Below, one piece after another: positions 10,845-19,472 of a stretch of 64,000 bases of DNA. Below the pieces are notes generated by a model that made no database searches, was not told the DNA's origin, and worked only from the letters and a program-made list of their open reading frames with translations. The stretch covers positions 496,001 through 560,000 of the forward strand of contig NZ_JBHUGS010000005.1 of NCBI RefSeq assembly GCF_042682045.1, written 5' to 3'. The position numbers and the translations under genes were made by a program. Position 1 is the first letter of the stretch; each line of letters starts with the position of its first letter. The stretch is from Sphingomonas_R arantia. Lineage in GTDB: Bacteria; Pseudomonadota; Alphaproteobacteria; Sphingomonadales; Sphingomonadaceae.

Positions 10845-11777
10845 GAGCAGCGGAACCTGCCGCCACCAAAGCGCGCTGGCCAGCTGGCGCGGCGGCAGAC
10901 CGACGGACAGCCGCCGGATATCGCGCCGCGACAGCCCGGTCCGCTCGCACAGGAACGGGTGGCGCGGCCGCTGCGCGAAATAGCTGTAGAAGATCGCCTT
11001 CCGATCCCGCGCCACCGCCGGCCGGCCGCGGTGGAAGAAGCGCGCCGTGTCGGTGAACACGACGGTCCCGGCCGGCCCTACGCATGACACGATGTCCGCC
11101 GCATAGTCGGGGCCGAGCAGTTCCACGAGTTCGCGGTCGGACGACAGTGCGTAGCGGAACCCGCCCGCATCGTTCTGGCAGGAATCGGACCGCGCGATCA
11201 TCTCGAACGGCCCGCCCTCCCCGTCGACATCGTTCAGGTAGACCGCGACCTTCAGCATGCGGCGGTCTTCCCAGTCGCGGTGCCATTTGCGCGTCGAAAC
11301 CTCGCGCCCGTCCGCGACCGTGTAGTTGATGCACACCCCGTCATACGCCGCCGGCAACCCGATATAGGTTTCGGCGATGTCGAGCAGCCGATCGGACAGG
11401 CCCCAGGTGAACAGTTCGGGCGCCGTCATCATCTGCGCGGCTGGCACGACGTTGAACACCGCCCCCGCGGCCACCTGGCGATGCGCCTCGTCGGCATGCG
11501 CGTCCGCCAGTTCCGTCGCGCGCGCCAGCATGGCGTCCGACCCGGGCAGCCCCAGCGCAGCGATCGACACCATCGCGATGCCGTCGCGTTCCAGTCCGGC
11601 GACGACCTGCGCATCGATCCCGTGCAGCCGCGGCCGTTGCGGCCGGAACGCGTCGACCGCGGCGTCGTAGCGCGGCCCCATCATCCGCCGGACCGGTCCC
11701 AGGTTCATGAGTCGCAACGCGGTCCGGGCCGGCAGATCGCGCAGACGGGCCATCGCCGCCTGCCCCGTCTCAACCAC
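10815..11777 (-). CDS. Phytanoyl-CoA dioxygenase (PhyH) family oxygenase
   Basis: A 320-residue protein with the Fe(II)/2-oxoglutarate dioxygenase fold. The facial triad is visible as HRDW (HxD) in STRKWHRDWEDRRMLK at about residue 167 and a distal His in TARFFHRGRPAV near residue 247, with a downstream Arg that can hold 2-oxoglutarate. The family hydroxylates lipids, amino acids, sugars and natural products. The start overlaps the aminotransferase stop by eight bases, so it is the last gene of the export/aminotransferase operon. Its substrate could be an exopolysaccharide sugar, a lipid carrier or the NRPS/PKS product. Confidence 0.8.
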   Translation of the reverse strand: MVETGQAAMARLRDLPARTALRLMNLGPVRRMMGPRYDAAVDAFRPQRPRLHGIDAQVVAGLERDGIAMVSIAALGLPGSDAMLARATELADAHADEAHRQVAAGAVFNVVPAAQMMTAPELFTWGLSDRLLDIAETYIGLPAAYDGVCINYTVADGREVSTRKWHRDWEDRRMLKVAVYLNDVDGEGGPFEMIARSDSCQNDAGGFRYALSSDRELVELLGPDYAADIVSCVGPAGTVVFTDTARFFHRGRPAVARDRKAIFYSYFAQRPRHPFLCERTGLSRRDIRRLSVGLPPRQLASALWWRQVPLLLRMIPPARI

Positions 11778-12927
11778 CGGTCATGATCCGCACGATGGTA
11801 TCGACATCGTCCGGCGTGATCTCCGGATGGATCGGCAGGCAGATGACCTGCGCCGCGATCCTCCGCGCATTCGGCATGGGTTTCCGCGCGGACGACAGGT
11901 CCTGATACCATGGCATATCGGACACCAGCGGGTGGAAATAGCGCCGCGCCAGGATGCCGGAGGCCTGCAACCGCATCCACAACGCGTCCCGGCTTTCGGG
12001 GTATTCGGGTTCGACCAGCACCGGGAAATAGGAATGGTTCAGCGTCCACTCCGGCGGCACCGGGAACGGACGGATACCGGCGACATCGGCCAGCTTGTTG
12101 CGGTACCGCGCGGCGATCGCCCCGCGCGCCGCGATCGACCGGTCGATATAGCGCAGCTGCAACAACCCGAACGCCGCCTGGAATTCATTCATCTTCGCGT
12201 TCAGCGCCACTTCCGGCAGCACGGTCTCCTGCACGAACCCGAAATTGCGCAGCTGGTCGACCCGCTGCTTCGTCCGGTAATCCGGCGACACGACCGCCCC
12301 GCCCTCGACCGTGTTGAACACCTTGGTGGCGTGGAAGCTCAACGTCGCCATGTCGCCCTGGCGCAGCAGGCTTTCGCCGCCGTCGCGGACGCCGAACGCG
12401 TGGGCGGCGTCGTAGATCACCTTCAGCCCGTGGCGCGCCGCAACCTCGGCGATCCCGGTGGTATCGCACGGCTGGCCGAAACAATGGACCGGCAGGATCG
12501 CAGTCGTGCGCAGCGTAACCGCGGCGGCAACCGCGGCGGGATCGAGGTTGCCGGTGATCGGATCGACATCCACGAACACCGGCACCGCCCCCACCAGGCG
12601 CAACGCATGCGCGGTCGCGACGAAGGTGAACGGCGTCGTGATCACCTCCCCCCCGACACGCAGCGCGCGCAGCGCCAGCCACAGCGCGACCGTGCCGTTC
12701 GACACCAGCGACAGATGCGGCACGTCCAGATAGGCGGCGAGCCGCGCCTCCAGTTCCTCGTGCATCGCGCCGCTGTTGGTCAGCCATTTGCGTTTCCAGA
12801 TCTCCTCCAGATACGGGACATATTCGTCCAGCGGCGGCATGAACGGCTGCGTCACCAGCATCACGTTCGACGGGGCGGCCGGCGTCGGCAGCGCGATCTG
12901 GCCTGCGGCGGTCATGCCGCCCACCAT
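11770..12927 (-). CDS. DegT/DnrJ/EryC1 family sugar aminotransferase
   Basis: A 385-residue PLP enzyme of the DegT family, which aminates nucleotide-linked keto-sugars. The PLP lysine sits in SFHATKVFNTVEGG, the cofactor-Asp region is VIYDAAHAFGV, and the N-terminal KRKWLTNSG and TPFTFVATAHAL are typical of dTDP-4-amino-4,6-dideoxyhexose transaminases such as VioA/FdtB. It implies that the polysaccharide or the small molecule contains a 4-amino (or 3-amino) deoxysugar; no dehydratase partner is in the window. It follows the BY-kinase gene in the same transcription unit. Confidence 0.9.
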   Translation of the reverse strand: MVGGMTAAGQIALPTPAAPSNVMLVTQPFMPPLDEYVPYLEEIWKRKWLTNSGAMHEELEARLAAYLDVPHLSLVSNGTVALWLALRALRVGGEVITTPFTFVATAHALRLVGAVPVFVDVDPITGNLDPAAVAAAVTLRTTAILPVHCFGQPCDTTGIAEVAARHGLKVIYDAAHAFGVRDGGESLLRQGDMATLSFHATKVFNTVEGGAVVSPDYRTKQRVDQLRNFGFVQETVLPEVALNAKMNEFQAAFGLLQLRYIDRSIAARGAIAARYRNKLADVAGIRPFPVPPEWTLNHSYFPVLVEPEYPESRDALWMRLQASGILARRYFHPLVSDMPWYQDLSSARKPMPNARRIAAQVICLPIHPEITPDDVDTIVRIMTGG

Positions 12928-12981
12928 GACGTGAAGGTCAGGGAGCCCGGCACGATGCGACGGGATCCGGGGTCGGGGCGA

Positions 12982-13773
12982 TCATCCCTTGTCATGATAA
13001 TATCCGTCCATGTTGCGGACGGACCGTCCCGTCAGCGATTTGTTCAGCACCGATCCGATCACCGGCGTGGGGCTGAGGATGCGCAGCGCCTGGGCGATGT
13101 CGCTGCCGCGCGTGCGGCCTTCCTCGACGATCATCAGCACCGCATCGACGTTGCGCGCGATCAGCATGATGTCGTCCAGCACCAGCACCGGCGGCGTATC
13201 GACGATGCAGATCGGTTGCGCGGGATGGTTCCGGATCGCGGCCAGGAACACCGCCAGCCGCGGCGCGGCCAGCAAGCTCGCGCTGTCGGCGCGCGACTCG
13301 CGCGCGCCGTGGATCGTCAGGTCGGCCCCGGCGATGCGCGTCCCGGTCGACGGCCACGCGGCCGTCCCGTCCAGATAATCGTCGATCCCGCTCGACGGCG
13401 TGATGCCGAACCGCCCGGCCAGTCGCGGTCGCCGCAGGTCGAGATCGACCAGCACGGTCGGATGGATCAGGCTGAGCGCCGCCGCCAGGTTCGCGGTGAC
13501 GAACGTCTTGCCGTTCTCCGGCTGCGTCGACGTCACCGCCAGGATGCGGCCGCCCGGCCGGTGGAACCGGTGCAGGATCTGCGACCGAAGCAGGATGAAG
13601 CTGCGCGACCGGATATCGAGCGGCGCGAAGCCGAACACGCCCGCCTCGGCCAACACGGCGCGGTTCAGCACGACCGCCTCCGCCGGCATGCAATCCGGCC
13701 GGACCCGACCGACCGGGCGGTCGTGCGGCATGGCCGACTCGGGCGTCATCTGGAGGACATCAGACCGGTTCAT
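12982..13773 (-). CDS. Exopolysaccharide tyrosine autokinase (CpsD/Wzc C-domain)
   Basis: A 263-residue cytoplasmic BY-kinase. The Walker A-like loop is TSTQPENGKTFVTANLAAAL, where the usual QPGEGKS reads QPENGKT, and the Walker A' motif is TVLVDLDLRRPR; Walker B is PICIVDTPPVL. It ends with two tyrosines (GYYHDKG), so the autophosphorylated Tyr cluster is very short. Together with the membrane protein encoded by the preceding gene it forms a split Wzc, as in sphingan gene clusters (GelC/GelE type), that controls chain length. GGAGG lies five bases before the start, and the gene overlaps its partner by 14 bases. Confidence 0.9.
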   Translation of the reverse strand: MNRSDVLQMTPESAMPHDRPVGRVRPDCMPAEAVVLNRAVLAEAGVFGFAPLDIRSRSFILLRSQILHRFHRPGGRILAVTSTQPENGKTFVTANLAAALSLIHPTVLVDLDLRRPRLAGRFGITPSSGIDDYLDGTAAWPSTGTRIAGADLTIHGARESRADSASLLAAPRLAVFLAAIRNHPAQPICIVDTPPVLVLDDIMLIARNVDAVLMIVEEGRTRGSDIAQALRILSPTPVIGSVLNKSLTGRSVRNMDGYYHDKG

Positions 13774-15229
13774 GGGACCTCCACGGGGTCAGCAGGCGGA
13801 CGACGCCGGTGGCCACGCCACTGCGGTTTCCGGTTCGCAGCACCGGCACGGAGACGAGCGGCAACGCGCCCATCGACTGGATCACCCCGCCCTCGCCGTG
13901 GATCGCACCGGTCAGGATCTCCCACGCCAGCAGCGCGACCATCCCGGCCCCCAGCCCCGCGATGATCCCGGCGGCGATCCGCGTCAGGCGGTCCGGGCCA
14001 AGCGGATCGTTGGGCAGGCTGGGCGCGTCCACGACGGAGAAGCGCTCGCCCTTGTCCTCCGACTGGAGGTTGGCGGCGACCTGCGCCTCCAACTGCTTTT
14101 CGCGGATGTCCTGATACCGCATCTGCAGGCTGGTATAGTCGCGCTCCAGGTTGTTCAGTTCGTAGCTGGCCTGGGGGGCGAGCGAGGTCTTGTGTTCCAT
14201 CCCCGAAATCGACCGGACAAGGCCCGAACGGCGCTCCGCCAGCATCCCGATGCGCGACCGGCCGGCCGCCACTTCCGCCGCGATCGCGCCGCTGCCGGTC
14301 GGTGCCGGCTGGCTGCGGACCAGTTCGGCCTGCCGCGCCACCGCTTCGCGCGCCGCGACGACATCGGGGAAATCGTCGGCATAGACGCTGGTCAGCTGGT
14401 TCAGCCGCTCTTCCGCGCGGCGCAACGCGTCGGTCCCCTGTCGCGGCGTCGCGGCAATCTCCTGACCACGCGCGGCGAGCAGACCGTTCTGCTGCTGCAG
14501 CCCCTGCTGCTCGGCGTCGATCCGCGACACTTCCGCGCGCAGGCCGGCACCCGATTGCGCGCTCATCGCCACCTGGTCGGGCAATGCGCCGGCATAGCGC
14601 GCCTCGATCTCGCGGCGCTTGCCCGCCATCGTGACCAGTTGTTCGCGCAGCTCGTCCGCTCGCCGCCCCAGGAACGCCGCCGTGCCCGCCGCCTGTTCGG
14701 TCCGCAACTGCTTGTCCGCATTCAGGAACATCGCGGTCAGCCGCTCCGTCACCGCCTGCGCCTGCGCCGGATCGCGGTAGGTGAACGACAATCGGAACGC
14801 GATCGTGCTGCCGTTCGGCGCGGGCCCCGCACTGCCGTTGGTGCCGACCAGGTCGACGCTGATCGCCTGCCGCATCTGCGCGATGACGTTGTCCAGCGGC
14901 AACCGCCGGCGCTCCTCCGGATACAGGCCCATCGTCGACACGATCTGGCCCAGCGCGACGCGGCTCATGATCTGCTGGCGAATCTTGGCGATCCGCTCGT
15001 CCGCATAATTGGCCTGTGCCGCCGGCATCACGCTCGTCGGGATCTGTTGCGACGCGATCAGCAATGTCGACGAGGACTGATAGGACGGCGTCGTCAGCAG
15101 CACCGCGCCGATCGCGATCGCGAATCCCAGCAGGACGGGGACGATCAACCACCAGCGCCGGCGGTAGACGATCGCGGCCATCTCGTTCAGGCCGAACGTT
15201 GCGGCGGGTGGGGCTTCGGTCTCGGTCAT
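13760..15229 (-). CDS. Polysaccharide co-polymerase, Wzz/GumC family
   Basis: A 489-residue chain-length determinant. There is an N-terminal membrane segment (WWLIVPVLLGFAIAIGAVLL, residues ~24-43), a long periplasmic region with coiled-coil stretches (RRADELREQLVTMAGKRREIE and others) and a second membrane segment (IAAGIIAGLGAGMVALLAWEI, near residue 440). It lacks the kinase domain, which is the next gene. The start at 15229 overlaps the stop of the barrel gene as ATGA. The partner kinase probably binds its short C-terminal tail. Confidence 0.9.
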   Translation of the reverse strand: MTETEAPPAATFGLNEMAAIVYRRRWWLIVPVLLGFAIAIGAVLLTTPSYQSSSTLLIASQQIPTSVMPAAQANYADERIAKIRQQIMSRVALGQIVSTMGLYPEERRRLPLDNVIAQMRQAISVDLVGTNGSAGPAPNGSTIAFRLSFTYRDPAQAQAVTERLTAMFLNADKQLRTEQAAGTAAFLGRRADELREQLVTMAGKRREIEARYAGALPDQVAMSAQSGAGLRAEVSRIDAEQQGLQQQNGLLAARGQEIAATPRQGTDALRRAEERLNQLTSVYADDFPDVVAAREAVARQAELVRSQPAPTGSGAIAAEVAAGRSRIGMLAERRSGLVRSISGMEHKTSLAPQASYELNNLERDYTSLQMRYQDIREKQLEAQVAANLQSEDKGERFSVVDAPSLPNDPLGPDRLTRIAAGIIAGLGAGMVALLAWEILTGAIHGEGGVIQSMGALPLVSVPVLRTGNRSGVATGVVRLLTPWRSHEPV

Positions 15230-16395
15230 CGCCCGTCCATCGCATAGGTCAGCTGGAGGCCACCGAACGCCGCGCCGATCCGCTCCCCGCCGATCAGCCG
15301 GCGGCGCAGATACTGGACCTGCGCCGATGCGGTCAGCGTACTGCCGATCGTGCGTTCGAAACGTGCCGTGGTGCGGACCGCGTCGAACGACGGGACGATG
15401 TCGCCCTGGATCATCGCGCGCTGATATTCGCCCGAAAGGTCGACGACGCTGCGCCGCCCCGTCCGCTGCCGGAACGATGCACCGGCGACCGCGCGCCGCT
15501 GCAAACCGCCCAGCCCGCTGATTTCTGAGTTCAGCGACCCGCGCACGCACAGCACCGGGCCGGGCAATGCGCGGCACAGGTCCGCCCGCCCGCTCAACAG
15601 GGTCCGGGCCGGCTGGGCGATCGGCGCGTCCAGCACCGCTTCGGTGCGGCTGCTGCTCCGCTCCGCGCCCAGTTCCGCGGTCGCGGTCCAGCCGTCACCC
15701 AGCTGCCGCTCGATCGTACCGTACAGCCGCTGCGTCGACAGGTCGGACGCACGCCGCGTCCGGCTGAACGTCGCGCCGCCGCGCACGCCGATCCGCGTGG
15801 CCGGGTCGATCCGCCGGGCATAGGCCAGCCCCGCGTCCAGCGCGCGCGTATCGTCGAGCAGGTCGGTTCCGGTGAAACCGCTCCGTTCGTAGCCGATCTC
15901 TGGCCGGATCATCGTGTAGGCGTCGGGATTGACCGTGGCGGACAACCGCCCGCGATACGCCATACGCACGCTGCCCGGATCCGCGGCCGCCTCGACGCTG
16001 CTGGTCAGCAGGTCGACCGCCAGGTCGCGCGCCACGCCGGCCGACGCCGCGATGGTCAGATATTCGCTGCGCCGGACCTCCCCGCTCGCGTTCACCTGCC
16101 CGGTCACGAAATTGCCGTAACGCCGGCTATACGCGCGATCGGTGATGACAGCGTCCAGATCGTAGCGCGACCCGTCGGTGGTGCGCACCGCGATGCTGGG
16201 CCGGAGCGATGCCTCCACGCCCAGCGCGCCGCGTTTCCGACCGGGCAGCAGGAACGGGTTGGGCGATGCGAACGCGTTCACGTCCGCCTCCAGCCGCGAT
16301 ACGGTCTGCGCAGCGATCGGGCTGGCCAGGACCAGCGCGATCGCGGTCGCCCCGCCAAAGGCGCAGCGGCGCGGATCATGGGATGACCAGGACAT
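15226..16395 (-). CDS. Outer-membrane beta-barrel protein of the EPS operon
   Basis: A 389-residue protein with a signal peptide ending SPIAAQ, then alternating amphipathic strands with aromatic and charged turns (for example TMIRPEIGYERSGF, RIGVRGGATFSRTRR, GWTATAELGAERSSS, TLTASAQVQYLRRR), consistent with a barrel of about 14-18 strands. Similar proteins sit next to the polysaccharide export gene in sphingan clusters and are presumed to help polymer exit. The start at 16395 has GGAG six bases upstream and overlaps the export gene by 20 bases. No sequence motif gives a direct biochemical role. Confidence 0.7.
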   Translation of the reverse strand: MSWSSHDPRRCAFGGATAIALVLASPIAAQTVSRLEADVNAFASPNPFLLPGRKRGALGVEASLRPSIAVRTTDGSRYDLDAVITDRAYSRRYGNFVTGQVNASGEVRRSEYLTIAASAGVARDLAVDLLTSSVEAAADPGSVRMAYRGRLSATVNPDAYTMIRPEIGYERSGFTGTDLLDDTRALDAGLAYARRIDPATRIGVRGGATFSRTRRASDLSTQRLYGTIERQLGDGWTATAELGAERSSSRTEAVLDAPIAQPARTLLSGRADLCRALPGPVLCVRGSLNSEISGLGGLQRRAVAGASFRQRTGRRSVVDLSGEYQRAMIQGDIVPSFDAVRTTARFERTIGSTLTASAQVQYLRRRLIGGERIGAAFGGLQLTYAMDGR

Positions 16396-17035
16396 CGCCG
16401 CTCCGAAGCGTGGGCAGCGCATCCGGCAGCATCCCGGCATCCAGCCGCCGCGCGCCCTTCAGCACGTTCGTCAGCGCGATCGGCTCGACCACCTGACCGT
16501 CGCGTGTATGGCGCAGGATCACGGCGTGCTTGGCATCGGCGAACTCGGCCAGACCGCCCGCCATGCTCAGCGCCTGCACCACGTCGATCGTCCGGCCGCT
16601 GGCATAGCTGCCCGGGTTGCGGACCTTGCCGACGACGAAGAAGTTCATCCCCGCGGTGTTGCGCACCGTGACGGTCACCTCGGGCACCCGCTCGCGGAAA
16701 TTGCCGGCGATGCGCGTGCGGATCTCGCTCGCGATCTGCGCGACGGTGCGGTCCATGGCGGCGATCGTCCCGGCCAGCGGGATCGCGAACGTGCCGTCCG
16801 GCAGGATCCGCACCGTCCGCTGCATCCGCTCCTCCCCCCAGACATAGATGTCCAGATCGTCGCCGGCGTTGATGCGATATTCCGCGGACCCGGCCGCCGT
16901 GCGCGGCGCGGGCGCGTCACTGGCCGTCTGCGCCTGCGCGATGCTGCCCGGCCCAACCATGATCGACAGCGCTGCCAGCGGCATCAGCGCGCAGCGCAGC
17001 CGCGAATGGGCGACGGGACTGTTCCTGTGATCCAT
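16376..17035 (-). CDS. Polysaccharide export protein, Wza/GumB family
   Basis: A 219-residue periplasmic/outer-membrane export subunit. After a signal peptide (cleaved near AQA) comes the poly-export domain (YRINAGDDLDIYVWGEERMQRTVRI, residues ~65-145) and an SLBB-type domain (FFVVGKVRNPGSYASG, near residue 145). It lacks the C-terminal helix of E. coli Wza, so it is GumB-like, and it has no lipobox. GGAAGGGGG precedes the ATG at 17035. It is the first gene of a minus-strand transcription unit of six genes: export, barrel, co-polymerase, kinase, aminotransferase and PhyH. Confidence 0.9.
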   Translation of the reverse strand: MDHRNSPVAHSRLRCALMPLAALSIMVGPGSIAQAQTASDAPAPRTAAGSAEYRINAGDDLDIYVWGEERMQRTVRILPDGTFAIPLAGTIAAMDRTVAQIASEIRTRIAGNFRERVPEVTVTVRNTAGMNFFVVGKVRNPGSYASGRTIDVVQALSMAGGLAEFADAKHAVILRHTRDGQVVEPIALTNVLKGARRLDAGMLPDALPTLRSGDVLVIP

Positions 17036-17148
17036 GAATATGCCCCCTTCCCAACAGGAGGGCAGCTTAGCGGCGCGGTGTCCGTCGGATATCGGGAGGT
17101 GGCCCGTCCGATAAGGGCGTGCGGCATTTTCGGACCTGCCGCCCCCCT

Positions 17149-17162
17149 CCCGCATATGCGGG
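17149..17162. promoter_or_regulatory. 14-bp palindrome in the divergent EPS promoter region
   Basis: CCCGCATATGCGGG is a perfect palindrome in the 294-base region between the divergent export gene (start 17035) and the WecG/TagA-type gene (start 17330). This is the only control region for the six-gene export operon, so a regulator site is plausible here. Nothing else in the region is recognisable as a promoter. Confidence 0.35.
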
Positions 17163-17329
17163 CTGACGATCGATCAGGTGGGAAACGACCGCGCACTCGG
17201 CGCGCCGGTCGGAACCCGCTTTTTCGGGTAGCGTCACGGCCGGCGACTTAACGGAACCGACGCTGCTCAAGACCCAACCGGATCGCGACGACGACAGGCT
17301 TCCGAACGCGCCGAAGCGGGAGGTCACCT

Positions 17330-18199
17330 GTGCTGCAACGTCTTGAAACCATCGACGCCGATCTGCTCGATCGCGAACCGGCGCCCGCCCCTGTCGTCAT
17401 GCCGACGTCCCCCTCCGCGGTGCTCCCGCCGGTGCGCGCGGTCCCGACGCTCGGTTCGACCGCGAACTTCATGGATTTCCGGTTCCAGCTCGGCACGCAG
17501 GACGGCATCATGGGGCAGATCGCGGCGCGTGCGCCGGACGACGCCTTCGCCTATGTCGTGACGCCGAATGTCGACCATGTGGTCCGCATCCAGCATCTGC
17601 GGTCTGATCTCTGGCCCGCCTACCGCCATGCCTGGATGACGCTGTGCGACAGCCGCATCCTCGCGCGGCTGGCCGCGCGCACCGGCCTGCGCCTGCCGGT
17701 CATGCCGGGCAGCGACCTGACCAGCGCGCTGTTCGGCACGGTCATCGCGCCCGACGACCGGATCGCGATCCTCGGCGGCGATGCGGCCACGGTCGACGAT
17801 CTCTGCGCACGCTACGGCCTGACCAACGTCTTCCACCACGTGCCCAGCATGGGATTCATCGAAAGCCCGGCCGACGCCGCCCGCGCGGTCGACTTCCTCG
17901 TCGCCACCCGCGCGCGTTACAGCTTCCTCGCGGTCGGATCGCCGCAGCAGGAGATGATCGCTTACCGCGTCGCCAAGCTCGGCCTCGCGATCGGGATCGG
18001 GTTCTGCGTCGGGGCAAGCCTCGATTTCCTGACCGGCCGGCAACGCCGTGCGCCGCGCGCGATGCAGAAGGTCGCGCTGGAATGGCTGTTCCGGCTGCTG
18101 TCGAACCCACGCCGGCTCTGGCGGCGCTACCTGGTTGACGGCCCGCTGATCCTGCACGTCTATCGCAGTTGGCGGCGGCGCAGCCGGGCCCTGCGCTGA
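17330..18199 (+). CDS. WecG/TagA/CpsF family glycosyltransferase (GT26)
   Basis: A 289-residue GT26 enzyme. The conserved core is visible as TPNVDHVVRIQ, LCDSRILARLAARTGLRLP, GSDLTSALF, AILGGDAATVDDL, FLAVGSPQQEMIAYR and GIGFCVGASLDFLTGR. These membrane-associated enzymes transfer a sugar such as ManNAc, glucuronic acid or mannose to a polyprenyl-diphospho-linked acceptor (compare GumM and WecG). The start is GTG with GGGAGG close upstream. It ends 15 bases from the convergent GT4 gene. Confidence 0.9.
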   Translation: MLQRLETIDADLLDREPAPAPVVMPTSPSAVLPPVRAVPTLGSTANFMDFRFQLGTQDGIMGQIAARAPDDAFAYVVTPNVDHVVRIQHLRSDLWPAYRHAWMTLCDSRILARLAARTGLRLPVMPGSDLTSALFGTVIAPDDRIAILGGDAATVDDLCARYGLTNVFHHVPSMGFIESPADAARAVDFLVATRARYSFLAVGSPQQEMIAYRVAKLGLAIGIGFCVGASLDFLTGRQRRAPRAMQKVALEWLFRLLSNPRRLWRRYLVDGPLILHVYRSWRRRSRALR

Positions 18200-18214
18200 C
18201 GCTTTCGCCGGCCC

Positions 18215-19438
18215 TCAAGCTGCTCCACCGTCCAGCATCTGCGCCAGCATCGCCGCCCCGCGCGTACTGCTGAACCCCGCCGCGATCTTCCGCCGGCCCG
18301 CCGCGCCCAATTCTGCCGCGCGGGCCGGATCCCGCGCCAGCGCGATCAGCTGCGCCGCCATCGCCCGCGGGTCGCCCGGCGGCACCAGCACCCCGTCGAT
18401 GCCGTCGTCCACCAGCTCCGGGACACCACCCGCGCCGGTGACGACGACGGGCAACTCCATCGCCATCGCCTCCATGATCGCGACGCCCAGCGGTTCGGCC
18501 AGGCTGGCGAGTGCGAAGATGTGCGCCGCCTCCAGATGGCCGCGCAGCACATGCTCGTCCACCGCGCCCAGCAAGGTGACGCCCACCGCGCCCGAGTCCG
18601 CGATCAGCGCGGTCAGCACCTGTCGGTAGCCGCCGCCCCCGCCCTCGTCCTCGCCGCAGATGCTCAGCCGCGCATCGATCCCCTTCGCGCGGACGATGCC
18701 GACCGCGGCGATCAGGTCGGCATGGCCCTTGCCGGGGTTCAGCCGCCCGCACGACAGGATCCGCAACGGCCCCGCCCCCCGCCACGGCGAATAGCCCGCG
18801 GTCCGCCGGAAATCGTCGAGGTCCACGCCCATCGGCGCGATGCCGGTGCGCGCCGGAAACGCATCGCCCAGCGCCTCTGCAGTGGCGGCATGCAGCTGCC
18901 GCGTGATGATCAGCGCGAATGTCGCGTGCCGCCATTTCTCGTGCTGGTTCGGCCCGTAATCGCCGAGCGGGCCGTGCAGCGTCAGGCTGTACGACAGCCC
19001 CGACAGCTGCCGCGCGAACATCGCGATATGCGCCGAGTCCGCGCAGGAATGGACATGGACATGGCTCCACCCGCGCGCCCGCGCCAACGCCGCCAGCCGC
19101 CCGCCCAGCACCGCCAGCGCGATCAACCTGATCCGACCACGCCGGTCGAGCCCCTGGGCACGCCGGATCGAACCTAGGCACCGTATCCAGCCGCCCGGAA
19201 ACGCCCGGGCGATCGCCGCCACGGCCCCCGCGATCGACGCACCGTCGCGATCGGTCAGGTACACGGTCCGCGCCATCGCCTCCGCGCCCCAATCATGCGC
19301 GTTGACGCCGCGCGCCGGCCGCCGCGTCGACACCAGCTCCGCCTCGACCTCCATCCCCGCCAGCGCGCGCAGTTCGCGCCAGAAGAAGCTGTGCGTCTGG
19401 CCGGGAAATTCCGGGACGAGGTAACCGATCCTGTGCAT
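18215..19438 (-). CDS. Glycosyltransferase family 4
   Basis: A 407-residue GT-B enzyme. N-domain MHRIGYLVPEFPGQTHSFFWREL; C-domain with ILSCGRLNPGKGHADLIAAV and the donor-site motif LASLAEPLGVAIMEAMAMELPVVVT, followed by GVPELVDDGIDGVLVPPGD. The N-terminus matches the colanic-acid type transferases and is similar in style to the enzyme at 9471. It acts in exopolysaccharide repeat-unit assembly; sugar specificity is not predictable. It is transcribed toward the WecG-type gene. Confidence 0.85.
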   Translation of the reverse strand: MHRIGYLVPEFPGQTHSFFWRELRALAGMEVEAELVSTRRPARGVNAHDWGAEAMARTVYLTDRDGASIAGAVAAIARAFPGGWIRCLGSIRRAQGLDRRGRIRLIALAVLGGRLAALARARGWSHVHVHSCADSAHIAMFARQLSGLSYSLTLHGPLGDYGPNQHEKWRHATFALIITRQLHAATAEALGDAFPARTGIAPMGVDLDDFRRTAGYSPWRGAGPLRILSCGRLNPGKGHADLIAAVGIVRAKGIDARLSICGEDEGGGGGYRQVLTALIADSGAVGVTLLGAVDEHVLRGHLEAAHIFALASLAEPLGVAIMEAMAMELPVVVTGAGGVPELVDDGIDGVLVPPGDPRAMAAQLIALARDPARAAELGAAGRRKIAAGFSSTRGAAMLAQMLDGGAA

Positions 19439-19472
19439 CCCGCTCTTATGCCTGCGGCCCGCGCGGCTGCCT

